From an uncultured bacterium (GTDB lineage: Bacteria > Patescibacteriota > Dojkabacteria > SC72): a stretch of DNA of 5,667 bases. The first letter of the stretch is position 1; every line of letters begins with the position of its first letter. Below are positions 1 to 5,045 of this stretch, piece after piece. A program made the translations under genes and the position numbers. The notes under the pieces are model-generated. The model saw nothing but the letters and a program-made list of their open reading frames with translations, was not told the origin of the DNA and searched no databases. The stretch lies in the NCBI GenBank assembly GCA_938015795.1, contig CALLXA010000002.1, positions 1 to 5,667 on the forward strand. Reading direction: 5' to 3'.

Positions 1-642
1 ATCACTTCTGTTCTTACTTAGATAGAAAGGTATTTCTTTAACATTAAACCCTACTCTACCTACCTCATTTAATATATCTGAGTCAATTGCAAACCTATCC
101 ACTGTAAGATTAGGTAATATTCTTTTAATTACATCCTTTTTGAAAAGCTTTAAACCACAACCAACATCTGAGACATTAACAGGTAATTTTAAAAGAACTT
201 TATTTGTTAATACAAGACCGTAAGAGAAGATCTTTCTTTTAAATGTTAAATCTACATTAGAATCTTTATGAAATTTGGAAGGTATTACAACTTCAACATC
301 TTCTTGCTTTATAGCTTCTATAGCTTGTCCTAAAGTTCTAAGATATATATCTGAGTCTGCATCTGTAAAACCAATTACATCACCATTAGCTTTCTTCATA
401 CCATATCTAACAGCATATCCCTTACCTCTATTCTTTTTATATCCTAATACAGTTATTTTAGAGAGTTTATTCTCTTTGATATATGTTTCTAAAATATTTT
501 TAGTGTTATCAACATACCCATCGACTACAAAGATGAGTTCAAAATTAGGATTTTTTCTAGAAAGGTATCCATACAATCTTTCTAATTGATCCAATACTTC
601 GTTTTCTTTTTTATATGTTGGTATAACCAAAGATATTTTCAT
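1..642 (-). CDS. Family 2 glycosyltransferase, N-terminal 214 residues (runs off left edge)
   Basis: This frame starts at the ATG at 642-640 and stays open to base 1, giving 214 residues without a stop, so the C-terminus lies outside the window. The translation has the GT-A order of the dolichyl-phosphate mannose/glucose synthase-like family. It begins IPTYKKENE (residues 7-15), then VVDGYVDNT (39-47, the usual nucleotide-binding Asp region), NRGKGYAVRYGM (71-82) and the metal-binding DXD segment TDADSD (93-98). DVGCGLKLFKKDV (159-171) and RFAIDSDIL (183-191) are typical of the acceptor side. By family it would transfer a sugar from a nucleotide sugar to a polyprenyl phosphate or similar acceptor at the inner membrane face. 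The substrate cannot be read here. The second motif lacks the common DDGS form. No Shine-Dalgarno precedes the start. It lies 68 bp downstream of the small sortase-substrate gene on the same strand and may share its transcript by read-through. Confidence 0.9.
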   Translation of the reverse strand, partial: MKISLVIPTYKKENEVLDQLERLYGYLSRKNPNFELIFVVDGYVDNTKNILETYIKENKLSKITVLGYKKNRGKGYAVRYGMKKANGDVIGFTDADSDIYLRTLGQAIEAIKQEDVEVVIPSKFHKDSNVDLTFKRKIFSYGLVLTNKVLLKLPVNVSDVGCGLKLFKKDVIKRILPNLTVDRFAIDSDILNEVGRVGFNVKEIPFYLSKNRSD

Positions 643-688
643 TTAAAAAGTGTGAATATTTATTTAATATATATGAATGCATCTAAAA

Positions 689-733
689 CCCCTTGAGGGG
701 AAGCTTTCGCTTAGGAAAGCTTCTTTCTCAAGG
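689..733 (-). terminator. Hairpin spanning the stop codon of the 72-residue gene; terminator-like
   Basis: Read on the minus strand, CCTTGAG (733-727) pairs with CTCAAGG (697-691). Inside it GAAGCTTTC (723-715) pairs perfectly with GAAAGCTTC (708-700). The loop CTAAGC (714-709) contains the TAA stop of the upstream gene. A short alternative CCCC-TCAA-GGGG hairpin (700-689) is followed by TTTT. The U-run is short, so termination may be partial and let transcripts continue into the glycosyltransferase gene. The inverted repeats are seen directly; terminator function is inferred. Confidence 0.6.
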
Positions 734-929
734 TCTTTGCTGTAGCAAGGAATGACATTCCTAATGTAAATACCACTAAAGCAGCTATATATATGATTCC
801 TGTTTCAAATCCGGTATCGATAGGCTTGTGTGGGTTATATGGTGTATAAATACCACCATCTGCAAAAGTTGCAGATACATTTAAGAAAGAAATTACAACT
901 ACAGTAAGAGTTGTTACTAACTTCTTCAT
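711..929 (-). CDS. Small secreted protein with a sortase-type sorting signal (putative minimal sortase substrate)
   Basis: This 72-residue protein has three parts and almost nothing else. Residues 1-23 form a Sec signal peptide: MKK, a hydrophobic stretch, then SATFA with likely cleavage before D24. Residues 24-35 are a short Gly/Tyr/Pro-rich linker. Residues 36-72 resemble a cell-wall sorting signal: PIDTG (36-40, LPXTG-like), a hydrophobic segment at about 44-63, and a basic tail TLRKK. After both cleavages only about 16 residues (24-39) would be attached to the surface. A sortase gene lies immediately upstream on the same strand, which supports the reading. A near-consensus promoter of its own suggests high expression, as expected for a substrate made in excess over its enzyme. 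No Shine-Dalgarno precedes the ATG. The PIDTG assignment is inference; it could instead be a small protein with a single transmembrane anchor. Confidence 0.7.
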   Translation of the reverse strand: MKKLVTTLTVVVISFLNVSATFADGGIYTPYNPHKPIDTGFETGIIYIAALVVFTLGMSFLATAKTLRKKLS

Positions 930-960
930 ATAAAGGGCTAGTTAATTTAAATGCAACATC

Positions 961-989
961 ATTATATCAATTAATAGCCAAATTGTCCA
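961..989 (-). promoter_or_regulatory. Sigma-70-type promoter of the 72-residue substrate gene
   Basis: On the minus strand the -35 box TGGACA (989-984) is separated by exactly 17 bp from TATAAT (966-961). TGA just before the -10 box adds an extended -10 element. The predicted start is near 954, giving a leader of about 25 nt before the ATG at 929. The promoter lies between the sortase stop and the substrate start, so the substrate can be transcribed independently of the sortase. Confidence 0.8.
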
Positions 990-998
990 TACTATGGG

Positions 999-1634
999 TT
1001 ACTCTACTCTTTCTGCATAGCGAAAGATTCGAACTGGGGAATTGAAGTACTTACAGGTATAAAGGATTAAATCTGCTGAATAATCTGTTATATGTGTGCT
1101 CTCAACTTCTTCGGTTATCTTATATTTAAACTCTCTCTGATCCCAAATAATTGCTATCTCATCACCTACATGTGTATTTGGAAGATTGTAAAAAGAAATC
1201 TTATTCCTTGTCTGTCTATCCCAATATATATATCCAAACCTATGTGCGGCAATGATTATTGGCTTCTTACCATTCATTGGAGTTCCATAATCAGGAACCA
1301 ACCAAGAACCTTCTTTTAAGGCTTGATCATATGATGAATCTGTAGATATTGGTGTATGTACATTTATTTTAGGAATTAAAAGCAGTGATTCTTTTGGCAG
1401 ATCTTTATCTTGTGGTGGAAGTGTGGAATCAGTTACTCCTATATTTATAATTCCAGAATCTTCGACTTTCTCAGATATTATTGCCACATCTTTTTCTGTT
1501 TGATTAGGAAACAATCTATATATTATATATGGAGATATAGGGATAGATACAAGGATCAAGGCAAAGAGTAAAAATACAAACCCCAAAACAGTGTATGATT
1601 TTGATACTTTTTTAAGTAATTCTTGTTTATCCAT
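999..1634 (-). CDS. Membrane-anchored sortase (cysteine transpeptidase)
   Basis: This 211-residue protein has a short cytosolic N-terminus, one transmembrane segment (about 15-40) and an extracellular sortase domain from about residue 84. The catalytic triad is visible: His131 in IIAAHRFGY, Cys194 in LILYTCKYF, and Arg202 in SPVRIFRYAE. The FYNLPNTHVGDEIAI stretch (148-162) matches the L..l..GD.I strand between His and Cys in this fold. By family it cleaves a sorting signal between Thr and Gly and joins the substrate to a surface amine nucleophile. The class cannot be assigned safely. The likely substrate gene is the next one downstream. The start ATG overlaps, as TAATG, the stop codon of a residual vanY 3' end (copy B of the direct repeat). 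This suggests earlier translational coupling to vanY. Now abiEii lies 48 bp upstream, so read-through from the abiE promoter is possible. Confidence 0.92.
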   Translation of the reverse strand: MDKQELLKKVSKSYTVLGFVFLLFALILVSIPISPYIIYRLFPNQTEKDVAIISEKVEDSGIINIGVTDSTLPPQDKDLPKESLLLIPKINVHTPISTDSSYDQALKEGSWLVPDYGTPMNGKKPIIIAAHRFGYIYWDRQTRNKISFYNLPNTHVGDEIAIIWDQREFKYKITEEVESTHITDYSADLILYTCKYFNSPVRIFRYAERVE

Positions 1635-1666
1635 TAATTCTTACTTCTTAAATATATCTCGAATAT
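1634..1666 (-). repeat. Direct repeat copy B: residual vanY 3' end before the sortase gene
   Basis: This 33-bp stretch matches 3200-3232 at 31 of 33 positions; the first 24 (1634-1657) are identical. On the minus strand it encodes the same final peptide as the peptidase gene, ending EIYLRSKN and TAA. The differences are Leu to Phe and a silent Glu codon change. Upstream in that frame there are stops, so it is a fragment and not a gene. Its stop overlaps the sortase ATG by one base. A weaker match (CACTAT, 1674-1679 against 3238-3243) suggests homology may once have run further. Confidence 0.85.
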
Positions 1667-1682
1667 ATATTAACACTATATT

Positions 1683-2510
1683 CTATTTGTATATACCTCT
1701 GTATTTATTATACAAATCATGGAAATTATTACACCACTCTTTTATATATATATTACTCTCAAACAAAGGCTCTAAATCTATTAACAGATCTTTTGTTTTA
1801 ATCTTTAAAACAATATCATCTAACTCCTTAAATATATCATCCTTACTTTTTCCAAAATCTTTAAACACATACTCATTAGGAGTTATTTCTTTCTGCATAT
1901 ACCAAACTAAATCGTAAAAATCCCGACCCTTTATACTTACACCAGTATCACCCTTCCTATACACCCTATTTATACAAGCTAACATCTTACCAGCCATTAA
2001 AGTTTCTAATGTATAGTGTTTTATCACCATATTATATATATCCTTTGTATATGGTGTAACCTCAGTATTGAAATCGTTTAGAGTATTTTCATTTATCTCG
2101 ACTTTAACGTGTAGTTTTTCGTTTTCTATATCTGCAAGATTAAGTTTATACAAAACTTCAAACTTAAGTGTACATCTATTTATATGTTCACTCTTTTGTA
2201 TTGATGCGGAGATTAGATCAAATTTTTCGTTTTTAAAGTATGTTAAGAAGGTATTTTTTAGATCTTCTAAATCTATTTGTATATTTGTTTCAAAATCTAA
2301 ATCTTCGGATAACCTATTAAGGTTATATATTTTCCTTAAACAAGTACCACCATAAAAGATTAAGTTCTTGTATTTACTATCGTTATATATGATGTACAGA
2401 ATTATATCCTGCAGGTATTCCTTTAATATATTACGAATGTAGGCATCACTATATCCCTTTTCTTTGTATTCTTTTACTAGTAAATCTAGCTTATATGTTA
2501 TTGGATGCAT
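1683..2510 (-). CDS. abiEii: AbiEii/AbiGii-type nucleotidyltransferase toxin (type IV toxin-antitoxin)
   Basis: This 275-residue protein has the features of the DUF1814/AbiEii nucleotidyltransferase toxins. The first motif is FYGGTCLRKIYNL (residues 52-64), with the GG[T/S] of the Pol-beta-like fold, followed closely by RLSEDLDF (66-73) carrying the metal-binding Asp pair D70/D72. VKVEIN (135-140) is the likely third acidic strand. LMAGKMLACINR (171-182) and KGRDFYDLVWY (194-204) match the conserved C-terminal Lys and R-D-x-Y-D motifs. In characterised relatives the toxin transfers nucleotides to RNA, including tRNA acceptor ends in the MenA case, and blocks growth; the target here is unknown. 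All motif residues look intact, so the toxin is probably active. Its start lies inside the 3' end of the antitoxin gene with a 20-bp overlap and no Shine-Dalgarno, implying coupled translation with antitoxin made first. Confidence 0.92.
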   Translation of the reverse strand: MHPITYKLDLLVKEYKEKGYSDAYIRNILKEYLQDIILYIIYNDSKYKNLIFYGGTCLRKIYNLNRLSEDLDFETNIQIDLEDLKNTFLTYFKNEKFDLISASIQKSEHINRCTLKFEVLYKLNLADIENEKLHVKVEINENTLNDFNTEVTPYTKDIYNMVIKHYTLETLMAGKMLACINRVYRKGDTGVSIKGRDFYDLVWYMQKEITPNEYVFKDFGKSKDDIFKELDDIVLKIKTKDLLIDLEPLFESNIYIKEWCNNFHDLYNKYRGIYK

Positions 2511-3141
2511 GTTTTATTATATTTTCAACTATATTTACTATTTTTCTATCTCTAGATATTCTCCCATATCTTTCTAATTCTTTAAAATCTTTTTTTGAAA
2601 AGTCATTAAGATTTAATCTTAATTCTTCAACTAAATTAAAATTCTGGATATCTATTGGTAAAGTATTAGCTTTAAAGTAGATGTAATCAAAAAGAGCTTT
2701 TGTTTTCGTAGCTATGTAGTAATCATTATTTAAAAACTTCTCTATTGTATATCCAGTAAATAGTTCTTTTTTAATACTTTTGTATATAAAGGTACCGAGT
2801 TTATTTTCAAATGTTCTACCTGTTTTCAAAGTCACGGAAGTTATTGGATATGTAGCTTCTGTTAAGATATTGTATTTAGATAGTACATATTCTAAAGATA
2901 CGTATGAAGGTGTTCTTAGTTTGTTTGCAATTAAGTTTAGGAAATTAGCATCTTTTGAGTATGAGTCATATGTTTCCTTGAGTATATATATACCATTTTT
3001 GAGTGATATTAATTTTCCTTTTTCAGACCATCTCAATATGTTTTTTGTGATGGTTTCTTCTTTATCACTACTTAAGTCTCTTAATGTATCTTTTGTAATG
3101 AATATTGCATTATTTAATTTTTTTGTTTCATTTATCCTCAT
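2491..3141 (-). CDS. abiEi: AbiEi-type antitoxin and transcriptional autoregulator
   Basis: This 216-residue protein carries an N-terminal winged helix-turn-helix (about 12-56), with ITKNILRWSEKGKLISLKNG (31-50) resembling the L.RL.KKG.i..l.rGlY core of AbiEi antitoxins. The middle (about 78-130) includes PSYVSLEYVLSKYNIL, and ATKTKALFDYIYF (144-156) corresponds to the conserved A.pekALfDylyf segment. In the AbiE family the HTH binds inverted repeats at its own promoter and represses the operon, while the rest of the protein opposes the toxin, usually without a stable complex (type IV). Here the gene is first in a two-gene operon, overlapping abiEii by 20 bp. The ATG at 3141 has no Shine-Dalgarno but follows a predicted leader of about 18 nt. 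Operator-like palindromes overlap the promoter. Confidence 0.9.
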   Translation of the reverse strand: MRINETKKLNNAIFITKDTLRDLSSDKEETITKNILRWSEKGKLISLKNGIYILKETYDSYSKDANFLNLIANKLRTPSYVSLEYVLSKYNILTEATYPITSVTLKTGRTFENKLGTFIYKSIKKELFTGYTIEKFLNNDYYIATKTKALFDYIYFKANTLPIDIQNFNLVEELRLNLNDFSKKDFKELERYGRISRDRKIVNIVENIIKHASNNI

Positions 3142-3148
3142 TTTGTTG

Positions 3149-3194
3149 TTCTAGAATATGGACACATTATGTCCTAAATCCGGAACGATGTCAA
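3149..3194 (-). promoter_or_regulatory. abiE promoter with operator-like palindromes
   Basis: On the minus strand a perfect -35 box TTGACA (3194-3189) is followed by a 17-bp spacer and CATAAT (3171-3166), one base off consensus. The inverted repeat GGACA-N5-TGTCC (3160-3174) covers the -10 box. Two further palindromes, TTCTAGAA (3149-3156) and TCCGGA (3179-3184), have centres about 14.5 bp on either side of it. This fits negative autoregulation by AbiEi, which binds inverted repeats in studied relatives. The bound sites are inferred. Confidence 0.78.
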
Positions 3195-3199
3195 GGGCG

Positions 3200-3232
3200 T
3201 TAATTCTTACTTCTTAAATATATTTCCAATAT
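3200..3232 (-). repeat. Direct repeat copy A: intact 3' end of the vanY-like gene
   Basis: This is the 33-bp partner of 1634-1666, with two mismatches at 3224 and 3227. It encodes the last ten residues and the TAA stop of the VanY-like protein and sits 5 bp upstream of the abiE -35 box. It marks the right boundary of the putative inserted cassette. Confidence 0.85.
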
Positions 3233-4015
3233 CATACCACTATTTTTCATTTCTAAAGCATTAGCTTTACCAATATATCTATAATGCCAACTCTCATAAT
3301 TAAAACCAGTTGTACTTTCATAACCCAATGGAAAAGATATCACAAAACCATATTTATAACTATTTTCTTTTAACCAAGCACTAGCCTTTGTATTATTAAA
3401 CAAAACACCTAACTGATTATTAACTTCGGGACTACTAAAATCTATAGCAGTACCCAATTGATGTTGGCTATGCCCTGCCCTAGCAGATATCTTATCTGCA
3501 GCATCTACACTACCACCATTATATTGTACCCAATAGTTATATGTACTTACTTGTGTACTGTATGACCTGTATGCAGATACTACACTTAAAGATATTCCGT
3601 CAGCCTTGGCATCAGTTACTAAACTCTTAAGATCATTGATTAATATAGAACGTAAGTAATAATTACTGCCATTTATTATTCCCGTACTACTTAAATTTGT
3701 TAAATCACTTGGTGCATATGTTGAGGGTAATTTATATGATTTGTTTACTAATACTAAAAGATCATTACCATTTCTAGTTGTCTCTTTTATATCACTTGGA
3801 TATGACCAGTAGTTACTTGTTGATGATAATGGTGTACTAAGGACGGTATTTGTACTTATATATGTTCTTTCCGGTTTTATATCTTCTATTATTTCTTCTT
3901 TTACTTCATTCTGTTTTACCACAATATATTCATCTTGTTTGTATTCAATTTCTTGGTTATTTCCTGTAAAAAATACCAGTATTGTTGTAAATATTGTTGT
4001 TAATATTTCTTTCAT
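3200..4015 (-). CDS. VanY-family (peptidase M15B) D,D-carboxypeptidase
   Basis: This 271-residue protein begins with a hydrophobic signal anchor (about 4-17), then a charged, Ser/Thr-rich linker (about 20-80) that would span the outside of the membrane, then an M15B catalytic domain. LLVLVNKSYKLPSTYAPSDL (86-105) is the typical domain entry. SAYRSYSTQ (147-155) carries the substrate-binding Arg150. GHSQHQLGTAIDF (181-193) is the SxHxxGxAxD zinc motif with ligands His185 and Asp192. ESWHYRYIG (241-249) supplies catalytic Glu241 and the third zinc ligand His244. All key residues are present, so it should remove terminal D-Ala from peptidoglycan stem peptides; vancomycin resistance is not implied. 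There is no Shine-Dalgarno and the predicted transcript starts at the ATG. Its 3' end is duplicated in front of the sortase gene, suggesting an earlier vanY-sortase operon. Confidence 0.93.
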   Translation of the reverse strand: MKEILTTIFTTILVFFTGNNQEIEYKQDEYIVVKQNEVKEEIIEDIKPERTYISTNTVLSTPLSSTSNYWSYPSDIKETTRNGNDLLVLVNKSYKLPSTYAPSDLTNLSSTGIINGSNYYLRSILINDLKSLVTDAKADGISLSVVSAYRSYSTQVSTYNYWVQYNGGSVDAADKISARAGHSQHQLGTAIDFSSPEVNNQLGVLFNNTKASAWLKENSYKYGFVISFPLGYESTTGFNYESWHYRYIGKANALEMKNSGMILEIYLRSKN

Positions 4016-4073
4016 ATATTGATTATACCTTAAGTTAAGAAGTTTTTAACAAAGGCTTGTTAGCATAAGGTAT
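4016..4073. promoter_or_regulatory. Divergent control region between vanY-like and NYN genes
   Basis: This 58-bp gap serves two divergent genes. For the leftward gene, TATAAT (minus strand, 4027-4022) lies six bases from the ATG at 4015, which puts the expected start on the A of ATG, so a leaderless mRNA is likely; a weak -35 candidate TTGTTA (4052-4047) is 19 bp away. A 9-bp perfect inverted repeat, TATACCTTA (4024-4032) and TAAGGTATA (4066-4074), brackets the gap next to both start codons. Between them lies TAACAA-AGGC-TTGTTA (4047-4062). The symmetry suggests a shared regulator or mirrored promoters; no clear rightward -10/-35 pair was found. Confidence 0.6.
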
Positions 4074-4691
4074 ATGTTAAAACCTTGTTATGTATTTATA
4101 GATGCCTCTAATCTATTCTATGGTGGTAAAAATAGATTGAATTGGAGAATTGATTATGAAAAGCTAATCTCATATTTAAGATATAGATATGAAGCAGAGG
4201 AGATATATTACTACTCTGGTGTTGAAACACATGGTTTTGAAGCAGAAATTAGATCTACAGACGATTATCCTATTGGTTCTCTTCTAAATCATCTTAAAGA
4301 GATTGATAAAACAGGTGTGAGAATAAGGGAGGATATCTTAAATAAGGATGTTGCCAAGCTTAAATTTCTACATAAGTTGCAATCTTTTGGTTATAAATTA
4401 AGATTGAAACCCATTAAGCATATTCGAAATATTGATGGTAGCTACAAAGTGAAAGCTAATTGTGATGTAGATTTAACTCTTGATATGGTTAGATTAAAGG
4501 ATGAATTTAATAGTTTCTTATTATTTTCAGGAGATGGTGATTTTGAATTATTGTTAAAATATTTTAAAGAAAAAGAGTATTTTTTCAAAATTTATGGAAA
4601 ATCTAGTAATACAGCTTTTGTTATTAAAAGAAATTTCTCAGAAGAATATATTGAATTTGAAAAATTGAAAGAGATTATTAAACAAAAATGA
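4074..4691 (+). CDS. NYN-domain (LabA/DUF88-like, PIN-fold) putative RNase
   Basis: This 205-residue protein is essentially a single NYN domain. It opens with CYVFIDASNLFYG (5-17), the first strand with metal-binding Asp10 and the conserved Asn13. It continues to NCDVDLTLDMVR (129-140), with Asp131, Asp133 and Asp137, and FLLFSGDGDFELLLKYF (148-164), with the SGDGDF motif (Asp154, Asp156). This acidic cluster matches the PIN/FEN-like nuclease fold, so a metal-dependent ribonuclease role is likely, though no substrate is known. The protein is cytosolic, with no signal or membrane segment. It is transcribed away from vanY, and the shared 58-bp gap contains inverted repeats beside both starts. 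AAGG four to seven bases before the ATG is at most a poor ribosome site. The C-terminus is Lys/Glu-rich. It ends in TGA, whose last two bases begin a hairpin stem. A link to the AbiE module or the envelope genes is not supported. Confidence 0.88.
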   Translation: MLKPCYVFIDASNLFYGGKNRLNWRIDYEKLISYLRYRYEAEEIYYYSGVETHGFEAEIRSTDDYPIGSLLNHLKEIDKTGVRIREDILNKDVAKLKFLHKLQSFGYKLRLKPIKHIRNIDGSYKVKANCDVDLTLDMVRLKDEFNSFLLFSGDGDFELLLKYFKEKEYFFKIYGKSSNTAFVIKRNFSEEYIEFEKLKEIIKQK

Positions 4692-4719
4692 GGAGAACAT
4701 TTTTTGTAATGGTCTCCTC
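4690..4719 (+). terminator. Hairpin at the end of the NYN gene, weak terminator
   Basis: GAGGAGA (4690-4696) pairs with TCTCCTC (4713-4719). After an A/G mismatch, CAT (4698-4700) pairs with ATG (4709-4711), leaving a loop of eight bases. The stem begins inside the TGA stop codon (4689-4691). The following sequence is only moderately T-rich, so intrinsic termination is probable but not certain. Confidence 0.6.
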
Positions 4720-5002
4720 TCGTTCGTGTATGTGTATTTTATATTAAATATATGTAATTTTCAATTATTATTTTGGATTTTTATTAAATCTTTGTAGGAA
4801 TTTCTAGAGTGTGATATGTTTCTTGGATTTTAATTGAGTTTTTTATTTTTAACCTGAATTTAACAGGAAACAAAAAAGAAGAATGGAAGTTTTATATACG
4901 TTAAGAAAGTTTAAAAGATTTTTAGTGTTATATAAAAACTCATATATATACATATATGAATATTTAAATAAAATAGCATGTATTGTTTATTGAGAAAGGA
5001 GG
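4720..5002. other. Intergenic AT-rich stretch, no convincing gene
   Basis: This stretch lies between the ends of two converging genes. It is strongly AT-rich. A 36-codon frame (ATG 4883 to TGA 4993, plus strand) exists but has no ribosome site, no recognisable product and a composition expected by chance. A short imperfect direct repeat (TTGGATTTT near 4773 and 4823) is present. No tRNA or other structured RNA was recognised. Confidence 0.6.
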
Positions 5003-5039
5003 AATAACAGAACCCAAAAGGTTCTTGGGTTCTGTTATT
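5003..5039 (-). terminator. Perfect 15-bp stem-loop terminator after the lipoprotein gene
   Basis: AATAACAGAACCCAA (5003-5017) is perfectly complementary to 5025-5039, with a 7-base loop (5018-5024). The stem lies 6 bp after the TAG stop of the lipoprotein gene. The stem ends in an AT-rich segment on both sides and could act in both directions between the converging genes. The minus-strand tail is CCTCCTTTCT, not a pure U-run, so efficiency is uncertain. Confidence 0.75.
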
Positions 5040-5045
5040 TAAAAG

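Larger units (their letters stand above)
1634..3232 (-). mobile_element. Putative inserted AbiE toxin-antitoxin cassette bounded by 33-bp direct repeats
   Basis: The unit between the repeats (1667-3199, 1533 bp) holds only the abiE promoter/operator, abiEi and abiEii. The promoter -35 box ends 5 bp from repeat copy A, and the toxin stop lies 16 bp from copy B. Repeat period is 1566 bp. No transposase or integrase is encoded and no terminal inverted repeats are evident. Removing one repeat unit would join vanY directly to the sortase gene with TAATG overlap, a plausible ancestral operon. Insertion at a gene's 3' end with regeneration of that end is how many site-specific integrases act, but a trans-acting enzyme or illegitimate recombination could also explain it. 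The repeat and module boundaries are seen; insertion is inferred. Confidence 0.55.

Noticed and set aside
275..589. Plus-strand open frame of 104 codons
   Set aside because: It is antisense to the glycosyltransferase gene, has no ribosome site and gives a low-complexity translation. The minus-strand frame has clear family motifs.
1092..3154. Several plus-strand open frames of 61-124 codons (1092-1319, 1591-1917, 2068-2355, 2495-2680, 2780-3154)
   Set aside because: All lie opposite the sortase, AbiEii and AbiEi genes, which have recognisable motifs; open antisense frames are expected in AT-rich coding DNA.
1634..3232. CRISPR array or insertion sequence as the explanation of the direct repeats
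   Set aside because: There are only two copies 1566 bp apart, with genes between them; no transposase and no terminal inverted repeats were found.
4883..4993. 36-codon plus-strand frame between the NYN and lipoprotein genes
   Set aside because: No ribosome site, no convincing promoter, no recognisable product, and this length is common by chance in AT-rich DNA.
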